A stretch of DNA of 64,000 nt from Sulfuritalea hydrogenivorans sk43H (GCF_000828635.1 NZ_AP012547.1:1054001-1118000); one strand, 5' to 3'. Counted from the stretch's first letter, positions 45,279 to 55,014 are shown. Numbers and translations are program-made. The notes: generated by a model from the letters alone, not told the origin.

Positions 45279-45959
45279 TCAAATCAAACCGCGTTCTGCA
45301 AAGGACAGGGGATTCGCGCCGCCGGTGACGATGAAATGATCCAGCAGTTTCACATCTATCAGCAATAACGCCTGCTTCAGCGATGAAGTGAGCACTTCGT
45401 CGGCGCGCGAGGGTTCGGCAAGGCCCGACGGGTGGTTGTGCGCCAGGATGACGGCTCCGGCGTTGTTTGCGAGTGCACGCTTGACGACTTCGCGCGGATA
45501 GACGCTGGTCTGGGTCAGCGTGCCACGAAAGAGTTCTTCGCTGGCGATCAGCCGGTTCTGGGAATCCAGCCACAGCGCAACGAAAACCTCGTGCTGCAGG
45601 CTGCCCAGCGACAGGCGCAGCCAGTCGCGGACTGCCTGCGGCGAAGCCAGGGCATCTTTCAGTTTCAGCGGGCCGGCGAGCGCGCGTCGCGCCAGTTCGA
45701 GTGTGGCGGCAAGCTGGGCGGCTTTGGCGGGCCCGATGCCGGGCAGTCGGGCAAGCTCTTTCGTGCTGGCGGCGGCAAGACGGGCCAGGTCGCCATCGAA
45801 GCTGGCCAGCAGGTCGCGGGCCAGATCCACCGCACTCTTGCCGCGGATCCCGACGCGCAGAAAGATCGCCAGCAGTTCGGCGTCGGACAGGGCCGCCGCG
45901 CCCTGCTGTACCAGCCGTTCGCGCGGGCGTTCTGCCGCGGGCCAATCGCATATGGCCAT
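45279..45959 (-). CDS. radC: RadC/JAB-domain protein
   Basis: A 226-residue protein with N-terminal helix-hairpin-helix segments ([14 protein letters not shown]) and a C-terminal JAB metalloprotease-like domain containing the zinc motif [16 protein letters not shown]. Despite its name a direct repair role is doubtful. It is divergent from coaBC, with 46 bases between starts. Confidence 0.94.
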   Translation of the reverse strand: MAICDWPAAERPRERLVQQGAAALSDAELLAIFLRVGIRGKSAVDLARDLLASFDGDLARLAAASTKELARLPGIGPAKAAQLAATLELARRALAGPLKLKDALASPQAVRDWLRLSLGSLQHEVFVALWLDSQNRLIASEELFRGTLTQTSVYPREVVKRALANNAGAVILAHNHPSGLAEPSRADEVLTSSLKQALLLIDVKLLDHFIVTGGANPLSFAERGLI

Positions 45960-46005
45960 GGTTTAGAATCCCCGCTTGAGTGCCGATTGGCGGGATTTTA
46001 ATGTC

Positions 46006-47208
46006 ATGAACGAATTTCAGGGCAAACGGATTGTGCTGGGCGTGACCGGCGGCGTCGCGGCCTACAAGGCGGCCGAGCTGGTGCGTTTGCTGGTCAAGGC
46101 CGGCGCGGAAGTGGATGTTGCACTGACGGCGGCAGGCGCCCAGTTCGTCGGCGCGGCAAGCTTCCAGGCGCTCACCGGTCGCCGCGTCTGGCAGGCGTTA
46201 TGGGACGAGCGCATGGACAACGGCATGGCGCACATCGATCTCACGCGCGGTGCGGCTGCCCTGCTGGTGGCGCCGGCGACGGCGGACTTTCTCGCCAAGC
46301 TCGCGCACGGCTTCGCCGATGACTTGCTATCCACGCTTTGCCTGGCGCGCGATTGTCCCCTGCTGGTGGCGCCGGCCATGAACCGCCAGATGTGGGAAAA
46401 CCCGGCAACGCAACGCAACGTCGGCCAACTGCGCGTCGATGGCGTGAGCGTTCTCGGCCCCGCGCACGGCGAACAGGCCTGCGGCGAGGTGGGCGATGGG
46501 CGCATGCTGGAGGCCGGCGAACTGTTTGACGATCTGCATGCCTTCCTGTTGCCGAAGGTGCTGGCCGGCAAACGCGTACTGCTGACCGCCGGGCCGACCT
46601 TTGAAGCCCTTGATCCGGTACGCGGCCTGACCAACTCCAGCTCCGGCAAGATGGGTTTCGCGCTGGCACGTGCTTGCGCTGCTGCGGGGGCGCAGGTAAC
46701 GCTGGTGGCCGGGCCGGTGTCGCTCGCCACGCCACGCGGGGTGCGGCGGATGGATGTGCAAAGCGCCGCGCAAATGCGCGAGGCGGTGTTGCAGGCGCTG
46801 CCGGGGCAGGACATCTTCATTGGCGTGGCGGCGGTGGCCGACTACCGGCCACGACAAACTGCGGCACACAAGATCAAGAAGGGCACATCCAGCCTTACCC
46901 TCGAACTCGACGCCAATCCCGATATCATCGCCGAAGTGGCGGCACGGTCCGATGCGCCGTTTTGCGTCGGCTTTGCCGCCGAGAGCCGGGATTTGGCAAC
47001 CTACGCCGAAGGCAAGCGGGTGGGGAAAAAACTCGGGCTGGTGGTCGGCAATCTGATTCAGGATGGGCTGGGCGGCGACACCAACGCCGTGACCCTGTTC
47101 GACGCAACGGGTGCGCATGTTTTGCCGCCTGCCGACAAGTCGGAGGTGGCGCGCGGCATCGTCGCGCACATCGCCGCGCTTATGGAGACGCCGCATGGCC
47201 AGCATTGA
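46006..47208 (+). CDS. coaBC: Bifunctional phosphopantothenoylcysteine decarboxylase/synthetase
   Basis: A 400-residue coenzyme A biosynthesis enzyme. The N-terminal CoaC flavoprotein has [16 protein letters not shown] and [17 protein letters not shown], and the C-terminal CoaB part has [23 protein letters not shown] and a nucleotide-binding segment. It starts at [12 protein letters not shown]; an earlier in-frame start adds 10 non-conserved residues. Its last 14 bases overlap dut. Confidence 0.96.
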   Translation: MNEFQGKRIVLGVTGGVAAYKAAELVRLLVKAGAEVDVALTAAGAQFVGAASFQALTGRRVWQALWDERMDNGMAHIDLTRGAAALLVAPATADFLAKLAHGFADDLLSTLCLARDCPLLVAPAMNRQMWENPATQRNVGQLRVDGVSVLGPAHGEQACGEVGDGRMLEAGELFDDLHAFLLPKVLAGKRVLLTAGPTFEALDPVRGLTNSSSGKMGFALARACAAAGAQVTLVAGPVSLATPRGVRRMDVQSAAQMREAVLQALPGQDIFIGVAAVADYRPRQTAAHKIKKGTSSLTLELDANPDIIAEVAARSDAPFCVGFAAESRDLATYAEGKRVGKKLGLVVGNLIQDGLGGDTNAVTLFDATGAHVLPPADKSEVARGIVAHIAALMETPHGQH

Positions 47209-47653
47209 TCTCAAGATACTCGACGCCCGGCTGAGGGAAAAGCCTTACGCCCCGCAATACGCCACGCCGGGGTCGGCCGGCATCGACTTGCGCGCCTGCA
47301 TCGAGATGGCAATCAAGATTCATCCAGGCGAGACGATTCTGGTTCCCACGGGCATCGCCATCCATCTGTCCGACCCAGGTTTGGCGGCAATGATCCTGCC
47401 GCGCTCGGGGCTGGGCCACAAGCACGGAATCGTGCTGGGCAACCTGGTTGGGTTGATCGACTCCGATTATCAAGGCGAGGTTTTCGTCTCGACCTGGAAT
47501 CGCGGCCACGATACTTTTACATTGAATCCGCTGGATCGCCTGGCGCAGTTGGTCGTGGTGCCGGTGGTGCAGGTGAGCTTCAATGTCGTAGATGAATTTC
47601 CCGTCAGCGAACGGGGGACTGGCGGCTTCGGCAGTACGGGCGTTGGCGGATAA
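47195..47653 (+). CDS. dut: Deoxyuridine 5'-triphosphate nucleotidohydrolase
   Basis: A 152-residue trimeric dUTPase that keeps uracil out of DNA and provides dUMP. Motifs are all visible: [38 protein letters not shown] and the C-terminal [10 protein letters not shown]. The coaBC-dut order is common in proteobacteria. Confidence 0.97.
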   Translation: MASIDLKILDARLREKPYAPQYATPGSAGIDLRACIEMAIKIHPGETILVPTGIAIHLSDPGLAAMILPRSGLGHKHGIVLGNLVGLIDSDYQGEVFVSTWNRGHDTFTLNPLDRLAQLVVVPVVQVSFNVVDEFPVSERGTGGFGSTGVGG

Positions 47654-47681
47654 ATTTCAGGCTGTGCAAGGAGCGATGCCC

Positions 47682-48299
47682 ATGATTTCATTTGTCAGAT
47701 CGTTGTCGGCTTTGGGTGCCTGCATGATCTCGTTGCACGTCGCCGCGGCTCCTTCCGGGCCGGCGGTTTCTCCGCGTGTCGCGGAGATCGTCGCTTCACG
47801 CTGCGCCTTGTGCCATGGGCCGGAAGGTGAAAGCGCCAGTGCGGTTTATCCGCGTCTTGCCGCGCAGCATCCTGACTACATCATCAAGCAATTGAAGGAT
47901 TTTCGCGACGGGCGCCGCAAGAGCGAGACCATGACGGACATGGTGAAGGACCTGAAGGACGATGAGATCGCCGGCCTGGCGGCCTATTTTGCGAGCAAGA
48001 AGGCGGCAGCACGCCAGCCCGGAGACGTTGATTTCGCGGGGGTGGGCAGGTTTATTTTCCAGCGTGGCAATCCTTATTCCGGGGTGCCGGCCTGTACATC
48101 GTGTCACGGCATCAACGGGCACGGAACCCAGCAGCTTCCACGCCTGGCCGGGCAGCATCCGGCCTATCTGGAAATCCAGCTGAAGGAATTCACCAAGCGC
48201 GAGCGGACCAATGACAATGCCGTGATGCACACGGTTGCATCCAAACTGACCGAACTGGAGACGCGCGCCGTCGCGATCTATATCGGCAGCCTGCAGTAG
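47682..48299 (+). CDS. Dihaem cytochrome c, c4-like
   Basis: A 205-residue periplasmic protein with a signal peptide (cleaved after HVAAA) and two class I haem domains: CALCH near residue 41 and CTSCH near residue 138, with candidate methionine ligands in MTDMVKDL and NAVMHTVA. This is the c4/c553 arrangement, a soluble electron carrier. The ATG at 47682 has AAGGAG 8 bases upstream. It is convergent with the sulfide dehydrogenase operon and may accept its electrons. Confidence 0.88.
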   Translation: MISFVRSLSALGACMISLHVAAAPSGPAVSPRVAEIVASRCALCHGPEGESASAVYPRLAAQHPDYIIKQLKDFRDGRRKSETMTDMVKDLKDDEIAGLAAYFASKKAAARQPGDVDFAGVGRFIFQRGNPYSGVPACTSCHGINGHGTQQLPRLAGQHPAYLEIQLKEFTKRERTNDNAVMHTVASKLTELETRAVAIYIGSLQ

Positions 48300-48306
48300 C
48301 GTTTGC

Positions 48307-48330
48307 CGCCGTCCCGCCAGCGCCGACTCT
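48307..48330 (+). repeat. Dispersed 24-base motif, copy 7
   Basis: CGCCGT-CCC, exact core GCCAGCGCCGAC, TCT. It lies between the convergent cytochrome gene and fccB, just before the shared terminator. Confidence 0.65.
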
Positions 48331-48344
48331 TGACGGGGCGGCGC

Positions 48345-48380
48345 CAAAAACAAACCCCGCCGTAGCGGGGTTTGTTTTTT
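48345..48380. terminator. Bidirectional terminator between cytochrome c and fccB
   Basis: AAACCCCGC/GCGGGGTTT stem around CGTA, with AAAAAC before and GTTTTTT after. It serves the convergent genes on both strands. Confidence 0.9.
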
Positions 48381-48397
48381 GAGGCGGACAACGTCAA

Positions 48398-49678
48398 TCA
48401 GGTCGACATTTCGGTCAGGATGTTCCGCAGCCAGCTTTCGGCATAGGTCGCCTCGATCTTCGACATCGAGTAGTCCGCAGGCGAAACGCCCCCGGAATTC
48501 GGGACGGCAATGATCTTGCCCTCCTTGACCGCGTAAACGCCGGCAACGCTGATCGCATCCTTGTCGGTGATGTAGCTGTAGCAGGTATTGATGCCCGACA
48601 GGTCCGTGGTCTCCTTGCCGTTAATCAGCGCCACCACATTGGTGGCGCAGACCTTGGCTTCGGAATTGGCCGAATAGCCTGACTTTGGCATCGGACCCGC
48701 GATGCAGGCGTCGCCAATGACATGGATACCGGCCTGCTTGGTCGATTCAAAGGTGGTCTGATTGACCGGGCACCAGTTCTTGTCATCGCCGACGAGGCCG
48801 GCAGCAACCGCGATGTGTCCGGCGCGCTGTGACGGAATCACGTTGATGACGTCGCCCTTGACCTCTTCGAGCCCTTCGACCATGACCGCCATCGCCTTCG
48901 GATCAACTTCGGTAACCTTCTTGGCCGGGCGGTAGTCGATGATGCCTTCGTAGTTGTCCTTCCAGCCCTTCTTGAACAGGGGACCCTTGGAGGTGATGTC
49001 CGGGTTGGCATCGAGCACGACGATTTTCGACTTCGGCTTGTTGTGCTTGAGGTAGTGCGCAATCATGCTGGTGCGCTCGTAAGGCCCGGGCGGGCAGCGG
49101 TAGGGCGCCAGCGGCACGGTCATTACCACGGTGCCGCCGTCCTTCATGGCCACCAATTGCTTGCGCAGCAGCACGGTCTGCGGACCGGCTTTCCACGCAT
49201 GCGGCATGACTTCCATGGCCGCTGCGTCATAGCCCTTCATTTCTTCAAGACGGAAATCAATGCCGGGGGATACCACGAGGCGATCGTAGGTGATCGTTCC
49301 CTTGGATGTGGTGACCGATTTTGCGGCCGCATCGATGGCGGTAACTTCTGCCTGCACGACCTTGACGCCGTGATTGGCGGCGAGTTTGTCGTACTTGATG
49401 GTCAGCGGGGTGAGGTCCTTGAGGATGCCGCCGATGTAGAGGTTGCTGAACGGGCATGAAACGAAATGGTCGTTGCGTTCGATCATCACCACTTCAATGC
49501 TCTTGTCCATCATGCGGATGTACTTGGCGGCGATCGTGCCGCCATAGCCGCCACCGATCACGACAACGCGCTTGCCCGACTTGGGCATCAACTCGGCGGC
49601 ACGGCCGATCAACGGCAAGCCTGCCGTACCGGCGCCTGCACCGACCAACTTCAGAAAACTTCTGCGATCCAGAGTCAT
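48398..49678 (-). CDS. fccB: Flavocytochrome c sulfide dehydrogenase, flavoprotein subunit
   Basis: A 426-residue periplasmic flavoprotein with a Tat signal (DRRSFLKLVGAGAG). The FAD-binding VVVIGGGYGGTIAAKYI is followed by HFVSCPFSNLYIGG, whose cysteine is the candidate covalent FAD attachment site, and YRCPPGPYER and NTCYSYI hold further conserved cysteines. A C-terminal FCSD domain follows. Family members oxidise sulfide to sulfur and pass electrons to a dihaem cytochrome. It follows fccA by 13 bases. The true substrate could be another sulfur compound. Confidence 0.85.
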   Translation of the reverse strand: MTLDRRSFLKLVGAGAGTAGLPLIGRAAELMPKSGKRVVVIGGGYGGTIAAKYIRMMDKSIEVVMIERNDHFVSCPFSNLYIGGILKDLTPLTIKYDKLAANHGVKVVQAEVTAIDAAAKSVTTSKGTITYDRLVVSPGIDFRLEEMKGYDAAAMEVMPHAWKAGPQTVLLRKQLVAMKDGGTVVMTVPLAPYRCPPGPYERTSMIAHYLKHNKPKSKIVVLDANPDITSKGPLFKKGWKDNYEGIIDYRPAKKVTEVDPKAMAVMVEGLEEVKGDVINVIPSQRAGHIAVAAGLVGDDKNWCPVNQTTFESTKQAGIHVIGDACIAGPMPKSGYSANSEAKVCATNVVALINGKETTDLSGINTCYSYITDKDAISVAGVYAVKEGKIIAVPNSGGVSPADYSMSKIEATYAESWLRNILTEMST

Positions 49679-49691
49679 GTTGTGTTCTCCC

Positions 49692-50270
49692 TTATTTAAC
49701 GCTGGCGTAGAAGTGCAAGAGGGCGTCCAGGTCTTCCTTGGACATCGGATCGACCTTCTCTTTCATTTTTTCCGGCATCTTGCGCTTGCCAGACAGGTAG
49801 TCGGCCATTTGCATCTGCATGTACGGCAGCCATTGGCTGGCCATGGCCGGCGTGTCGTCCTTGCCTTCCTTGCCATCTTCGATGTGGCAGCGGCCGCAGT
49901 TGGATTCCTGCAGGCTGGCGCCCTTGGCGATCTTCGCCTTGTCGAGCGCCTGGGTGGTCGCGTGGAGTTTCTGCTTGGAGAAGAACTCGGCCATCGCAGT
50001 GATCTCGGCGTCGCTGTAGCCCTTGGCCAGGCGTCCCATGATCGATCCGGAGCGCTCGCCGCTCTTGAACTTCTTCATGGCGACCGTAATGGCTTCCTTC
50101 GACTGGCCGGCCAGGCTCGGCATCGTCGGACCCGCGCTGCCGCCGTTGGTGCCATGGCATCCCGCGCAGGCATTGGACAGCATCGCCGCCGTGGGCGGTG
50201 CCGCCTGTGCCACTGCGGATATCGCCAGGACGCCGGTAGCCAGCGCCCATTCTCTCCACTTCATCATCAT
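49692..50270 (-). CDS. fccA: Dihaem cytochrome c subunit, FccA-like
   Basis: A 192-residue periplasmic cytochrome with a signal peptide (cleaved after AVAQA) and two haem sites, CAGCH and CGRCH. It starts at the first of three ATG codons, with AAGGAGGAG 7 bases before. The size and two haems match the cytochrome subunit of sulfide dehydrogenases, but a c4-type carrier is possible. It lies between the NapC fusion and fccB on one strand. Confidence 0.8.
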   Translation of the reverse strand: MMMKWREWALATGVLAISAVAQAAPPTAAMLSNACAGCHGTNGGSAGPTMPSLAGQSKEAITVAMKKFKSGERSGSIMGRLAKGYSDAEITAMAEFFSKQKLHATTQALDKAKIAKGASLQESNCGRCHIEDGKEGKDDTPAMASQWLPYMQMQMADYLSGKRKMPEKMKEKVDPMSKEDLDALLHFYASVK

Positions 50271-50322
50271 TTTGTCTCCTCCTTGGTGTTGATGACTGTG
50301 CTGCTGAAAAATGCTTCCCCTC

Positions 50323-52002
50323 TTATTGCTTCTGTACGTCGATATAGTTCTTGACGCCGGGATTCGGCTTGTCGAGACCGAACTGATAGCCCAGTGAGAC
50401 ATAGTGATAACGGGCGTTGGTAAAGTCTTCGTGAATCGCGAAGCCGAAGTTATACACCTTATCGGCAGTAATGGCATGGTTGCCCTTGCCACCGCCAGCA
50501 AGGGTGCGTTCGAAAGTCACGATCCACTTGTTGCCTTCCTTCTTGCCTTCGGCCTTGAGCTGGCTCTTGCCGCCGTCCATGTGGCGCTCGCTGTCGACCC
50601 AGCCGTCGACCGGGCCCAGCCCCTTGCCGCTGCGGAACTGGATCAGGTCCATGAACTTGCCGCCGGCGAGATCGGCATCCTTGATGTATTTGGTCTTCTT
50701 GTCGTCCTTGGCATCCTTCATGGTGCGCAGGTCTACGTGACAGGTGGCCCAGCAGCCATTGATCTCGCTGCCTTCGACCGTGCCGCCGCCGTCGAACATC
50801 ATGGTGAGCTTGACTTCGTTCTTCGGGTCCATCTTCTTGTCGCCATTTTTCGGCGGTACCCATTCGAAGCGGAAATAGATCTTGTTGCCGTCGTGGGTGG
50901 TCTGGAATGTGACCGGGATGAACCCTACCTTGCCGGCGGGCGGGTTCGGCTCCATCACGGTCTTGGAAACGCCCACCGGCTTGCCGGCCACGATGGCCGC
51001 GCCGACTTCGTTGGCATCTCCTTCGTGGCATTTGGCGCAGGCGCGCTTCTTTTCGATGATGTCCGCCGCGGACGAATGATCGGCCTTGTTCATCACCCAC
51101 TCGAGACCGGCCTGGCCTGGGTAGAAGACCTTGACCTGGCGAGCCGGGACCTTGCTCCAGTCCAGCGCGGTGATTGCGCTGGCGGCGGGTGCGGCGGCAC
51201 CGGCGGGTTCTGCCTTTGGCGTTGCCTTGGCGGGCTGAGTCGGTGCTGCGGCGACGGCCGTGGCGGTCGCTGGTGCAGCAGCGGGCGCGCTGGGTGCAGT
51301 CACCGGGGCGGCTGCGGCCTCGACCTTGGGTGCTGTCGGCGCTTCGGCTTGAGCTGGTGCCGCAGTGCCAGCGGCCGCTGCGCCAGCCGGAGCCGGGCCG
51401 CCTTCCAGCAGATGATGCACCGGCTTGTGCGCTATGCCCTTGTGGCAGTCGATGCAGGTCTTGCCGTCCTGAACCGCGCCTTCATGCTTGACGGCGGAGC
51501 GATCCTTCTGCTTCGTCGTGTCCATCTTGTCGAACTTGTGGCAGTTGCGGCACTCCTTCGAGTCCGTTTCCTTCATGTGCGCCCAGACGCGCTTGGCCAT
51601 GGTCAGGCGATAGGCCTCGAACTTCTCCGGCGTGTCGATGGTGCCCAGGATCTGGCCGATCACGTCCTTGGAAGCGAAGACTTTCTGCGTCAGCTTGCGT
51701 GCGTAGTCGAAGGGTTCCTTGCTGCTGGCAACATGGCAATCGGCGCAACCGACGCTGGTGCCGGTACGGTTGCTGTAGTGCACCGTCTTCTTGAGCTCCT
51801 CGAAGGGCGTCTGCATGGTGTGGCAGGAGAGGCAGAACTCGGTGCGGTTGGTATATTCGACACCCGTATTGAGCAGACCCCAGATACCGATGCCGCCCAG
51901 CACGCCGATCACGATCATGCGAAACATCGAGCATTTCGGCGGGTTCCGAAGGCGCTTGAAAAAGCCTTCCTTGAGTTCGGCTTGTTGAGCTTCGTCTGCC
52001 AT
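50323..52002 (-). CDS. NapC/NirT cytochrome fused to a haem-binding (ethylbenzene dehydrogenase-like) domain
   Basis: A 559-residue multidomain protein. Residues 1-195 are a NapC/NirT quinol-linked cytochrome: one helix (FRMIVIGVLGGIGIWGLL) and four haem motifs CLSCH (57), CADCH (86), CRNCH (151), CIDCH (183). An Ala/Pro-rich linker of about 80 residues (200-279) leads to a C-terminal domain with CAKCH (322) and CWATCH (417, three residues between cysteines). Its fold segments (YFRFEWVPP, TMMFDGGG, FGFAIHEDF) resemble ethylbenzene dehydrogenase gamma-type haem domains. It is the first gene before fccA-fccB, so it may link them to the quinone pool. The fusion call is inference from motifs. Confidence 0.75.
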   Translation of the reverse strand: MADEAQQAELKEGFFKRLRNPPKCSMFRMIVIGVLGGIGIWGLLNTGVEYTNRTEFCLSCHTMQTPFEELKKTVHYSNRTGTSVGCADCHVASSKEPFDYARKLTQKVFASKDVIGQILGTIDTPEKFEAYRLTMAKRVWAHMKETDSKECRNCHKFDKMDTTKQKDRSAVKHEGAVQDGKTCIDCHKGIAHKPVHHLLEGGPAPAGAAAAGTAAPAQAEAPTAPKVEAAAAPVTAPSAPAAAPATATAVAAAPTQPAKATPKAEPAGAAAPAASAITALDWSKVPARQVKVFYPGQAGLEWVMNKADHSSAADIIEKKRACAKCHEGDANEVGAAIVAGKPVGVSKTVMEPNPPAGKVGFIPVTFQTTHDGNKIYFRFEWVPPKNGDKKMDPKNEVKLTMMFDGGGTVEGSEINGCWATCHVDLRTMKDAKDDKKTKYIKDADLAGGKFMDLIQFRSGKGLGPVDGWVDSERHMDGGKSQLKAEGKKEGNKWIVTFERTLAGGGKGNHAITADKVYNFGFAIHEDFTNARYHYVSLGYQFGLDKPNPGVKNYIDVQKQ

Positions 52003-52391
52003 TGTTCAAATCCAAATTGGGCGTTTGCCACGGACGGCAAAGCGTCTGATTTTGAGTCAATGGAAATAGCAAGACACGCTCAGCATTGAACAGTGCAATG
52101 CTTGCTGATGCCCTGCCTATCTCCTCCAATGCAACGTCATGCCAGCGTTACGATTGCGTGTATTGGAATTATTACAGGCCCGTGGAGGCAGGCGAGCAAA
52201 AAAAGTGATTGCCCCATCGACACGGCTATTTTTAGGCTTCACTAATGCTAAGGCCTATTTTTTTAAGCATAGAGCAAGTTTGGCCGGCCAGTGAATTCTG
52301 CCGCGTCAACGCAAAGCGGCGCTCGGATTGATCCGTGCGCCGCCATTGCCGCCGTCCTGCCAGCGCCGACTCTCGCCGGCGACAGCGATCC
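52003..52391. other. Intergenic region between the NapC fusion and aceB
   Basis: A gap of 389 bases that must hold the promoter of the minus-strand cytochrome operon and the aceB terminator. I see no convincing gene. A weak AT-rich hairpin lies at 52232-52262, and a dispersed-motif copy at 52350-52373. Confidence 0.5.
52350..52373 (+). repeat. Dispersed 24-base motif, copy 8
   Basis: CGCCGT-CCT, exact core GCCAGCGCCGAC, TCT. It lies 18 bases past the aceB stop codon. Confidence 0.65.
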
Positions 52392-53984
52392 TTACTCCAT
52401 CGCCTCGTACAGCGGCAGCGTGAGAAATTCGGGATAACTGTCGGCCAGCGACATTTCCTCGAATATCTTTGCGGCCTGATCGTAGGTTTCGGTCTTCTCG
52501 CCCTGGGCGGTGACGGTCGCTTTCACTTTCGCCAGTTCCTCGGGAATGATGGCGCGCACCATGTCGGCCGTGACCTTGCGGCCGTCATCGAGCTTGCCCT
52601 TGGGGCTGACTACCCACTGCCACACCTGCGAGCGGCTGATCTCGGCGGTGGCCGCGTCTTCCATCAGATTGTGGATGGGCACGCAGCCGTTGCCGGCGAG
52701 CCAGCTGCCGAGGTAGTGGATGCCGACGTTGATGTTGTTGCGCACGCCGGCTTCGGTGATGGGCTGCTCGGGCTGGAAGTTGAGCCAGTCCTTGGGGCCG
52801 AAGTTCTCGTCGCGCTGCTTTTCCCACTGGTTGGGACGCTCGCCGAGCACCTTCTGGAATTCTTCCGCGGCGATCGGCACCAGGCCCGGATGGGCCACCC
52901 AGCCGCCGTCGAAGCCGTCGTTGGCGTCGCGCGTCTTGTCGTGGCGAATGCCGGCCAGCGCCTTTTCATTCGCTACCGGATCATTCTTGATCGGGATCAG
53001 CGCGCTCATGCCGCCGATGGCCGGCGCGCCGCGCTTGTGGCAGGCTTTGACCAGCGACAGCGCGTAGCTGCGCATGAAGGGCACTTCCATGGTGATGGCG
53101 CCGCGGTTGGCGAGGCAGAAATCCTTGTTGCGCTTGAACTTCTTGATGCAGGAGAAGATGTAGTCCCAGCGTCCCGCATTGAGGCCGGCGCTGTGCTGGC
53201 GCAGTTCGTAGAGGATTTCTTCGAGTTCGAAGGTGGCGAGGATGGTTTCGATCAGCACGGTGGCCTTGATCGTGCCCTGCGGCAGGCCGATCTCGTTTTG
53301 CGCCATGACGAAGATGTCGTTCCACAGGCGGGCTTCAAGATGACTTTCCATCTTCGGCAGATAGAAGAAGGGGCCGGCGCCGCGGGCGATCTGTTCCTTG
53401 GCGTTGTGGAAGAGGAACAGGGCGAAATCGAAGACGCCGCCGGAGACGCGCTGGCCGTCGATCAGCACATGCTTCTCGTCCAGATGCCAGCCGCGCGGCC
53501 GCACCTGCAGGGTGGCGATCTTGTCGTTGAGCTTGTATTCCTTGCCGGCCTCATTCTTGAAGCTGAGTTCGCGGCGGATGGCCTTGTAGAGGTTGACCTG
53601 ACCCTGGATCTGGTTGTCCCACTTCGGGCTGTTGGAATCCTCGAAGTCGGTCATGTAGCTGTCCGCCCCGGAGTTGTAGGCGTTGATGATCATCTTGGCT
53701 TCGACCGGGCCGGTAATCTCGGTGCGACGGCGCTCCAGGGCTTTCGGCAGCGGCGCAATCTTCCAATCGCCTTCGCGGATGCTCTTCGTCTCGGGCAGGA
53801 AGTCGGGCATTTCGCCGGCATCGATGCGCGCCTGGCGGGCGACGCGGGCCTTGAGCAGTTCCTGGCGGCGCGGCTCGAACGCACGGTGCAATTTGGCGAC
53901 CAGCGCCATGGCTTCGGGCGTAAGAATCTTCGCGTAGTCGGCGGTGATGGGGGCGTTGATCTGAACGCCGGCGGGCAGGCTCAT
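52392..53984 (-). CDS. aceB: Malate synthase A
   Basis: A 530-residue enzyme that condenses glyoxylate and acetyl-CoA to malate, the second step of the glyoxylate shunt. The signature LNAGRWDYIFSCIKKF is present, with MESHLEARLWNDIF before it and GMSALIPIKND later. Length fits isoform A. AGGAG lies 6 bases before the ATG. It is divergent from a LysR gene that may regulate it, and aceA is 3 kb away. Confidence 0.96.
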   Translation of the reverse strand: MSLPAGVQINAPITADYAKILTPEAMALVAKLHRAFEPRRQELLKARVARQARIDAGEMPDFLPETKSIREGDWKIAPLPKALERRRTEITGPVEAKMIINAYNSGADSYMTDFEDSNSPKWDNQIQGQVNLYKAIRRELSFKNEAGKEYKLNDKIATLQVRPRGWHLDEKHVLIDGQRVSGGVFDFALFLFHNAKEQIARGAGPFFYLPKMESHLEARLWNDIFVMAQNEIGLPQGTIKATVLIETILATFELEEILYELRQHSAGLNAGRWDYIFSCIKKFKRNKDFCLANRGAITMEVPFMRSYALSLVKACHKRGAPAIGGMSALIPIKNDPVANEKALAGIRHDKTRDANDGFDGGWVAHPGLVPIAAEEFQKVLGERPNQWEKQRDENFGPKDWLNFQPEQPITEAGVRNNINVGIHYLGSWLAGNGCVPIHNLMEDAATAEISRSQVWQWVVSPKGKLDDGRKVTADMVRAIIPEELAKVKATVTAQGEKTETYDQAAKIFEEMSLADSYPEFLTLPLYEAME

Positions 53985-54089
53985 GAGGGACTCCTAGATG
54001 TGGGTTGCGGCAATGAGTGAATTGTATTCTTGCCAATTCGGATACAGAAGCTATGATTCGATCAATTGATTAGTGACGAATAGTATCGA

Positions 54090-54992
54090 ATGGATCAGTT
54101 CAAGCAGATTTCTGCCTTTGTCGGTGTCGCAAGTCGCGGCAACATGTCGGCCACCGCTCGTGCCGAGGGGGTGACCCCGGCCATCATTGGCCGGCGCCTC
54201 GATGCGCTGGAAGAGCGCCTCGGTGTCAAGCTGCTGTTGCGCACCACGCGGCGGATTTCGCTGACGTTCGAAGGTGCTGCGTTTCTCGAGGATTGCCAGC
54301 GCATCCTGCGCGAACTGGCGGACGCGGAAGGGGCGGTGAGCCTGGGCGGCATCCGTCCCGGTGGACACTTGAAGATCTCGGCGCCGGCGGGCTTCGGCCG
54401 GCGTCACGTGGCGCCATTGCTCAAGCGCTTCGTCGAAGACAATCCGGACGTGACGGTACGGCTTGATTTGTCCGACCGGCTGGTTGACCTGGTGGAGGAG
54501 AACGTTGATTGCGCCATACGGATCGGCGATCTGGCGGATTCGAGCCTGATCAGCATCCGGCTCGGCGAAATGCAGCGCGTGGTGGTCGCCAGCCCGGCCT
54601 ACATCGCGAAATTCGGCGTGCCGCCAGCGCCGACTTCTCTCGCCGAGCACAACTGCCTGTCGCTGCGCCAGCAACGCGGCTGGACCCTGCGCGTCGAGGG
54701 CGAGGTACGGCTGGTGAAGGTGAGCGGCAACTTCGAATGCAACGATGGCGCGGTGCTGCACGACTGGGCATTGGACGGCAAGGGGCTGGCCTGGCGTTCG
54801 CTGTGGGAAGTCGGTGCCGACATCGCGGCCGGGCGGCTGGTGACCGTCCTGGATGAATTCGCCGCGCCCGCGGTCGGCATCCATGCCGTCGTGCCGCAGC
54901 GCCGCCATCTGCCGCTGCGTGTCAGGCTGTTCATCGATCTGCTGAAGGCCAACTGGCGCGATCCGGCTTACTGGGCGGCGACCGGCGCTTGA
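54090..54992 (+). CDS. LysR-family transcriptional regulator
   Basis: A 300-residue regulator with an N-terminal winged helix-turn-helix (FKQISAFVGVASRGNMSATA, residues 4-23, and EERLGVKLLLRTTRR) and a ligand-binding domain (GHLKISAPAGFGRRHVAPLL). It is divergent from aceB with 105 bases between, so aceB control is plausible but unproven. An AT-rich stretch, GATTCGATCAATTGATTAG (54055-54073), could hold its site. A copy of the dispersed motif is inside the gene. Confidence 0.88.
   Translation: MDQFKQISAFVGVASRGNMSATARAEGVTPAIIGRRLDALEERLGVKLLLRTTRRISLTFEGAAFLEDCQRILRELADAEGAVSLGGIRPGGHLKISAPAGFGRRHVAPLLKRFVEDNPDVTVRLDLSDRLVDLVEENVDCAIRIGDLADSSLISIRLGEMQRVVVASPAYIAKFGVPPAPTSLAEHNCLSLRQQRGWTLRVEGEVRLVKVSGNFECNDGAVLHDWALDGKGLAWRSLWEVGADIAAGRLVTVLDEFAAPAVGIHAVVPQRRHLPLRVRLFIDLLKANWRDPAYWAATGA
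54614..54637 (+). repeat. Dispersed 24-base motif, copy 9
   Basis: CGGCGT-GCC, exact core GCCAGCGCCGAC, TTC. It is inside the LysR gene, read as V-P-P-A-P-T in a surface loop region of the effector domain. Confidence 0.6.
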
Positions 54993-55014
54993 CCGGCTAC
55001 GAAACCTCAATCGC

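Noticed and set aside
52232-52262. Hairpin followed by seven T between the NapC fusion and aceB
   Set aside because: The T-tract is on the plus strand, where no gene ends, and the stem is imperfect.
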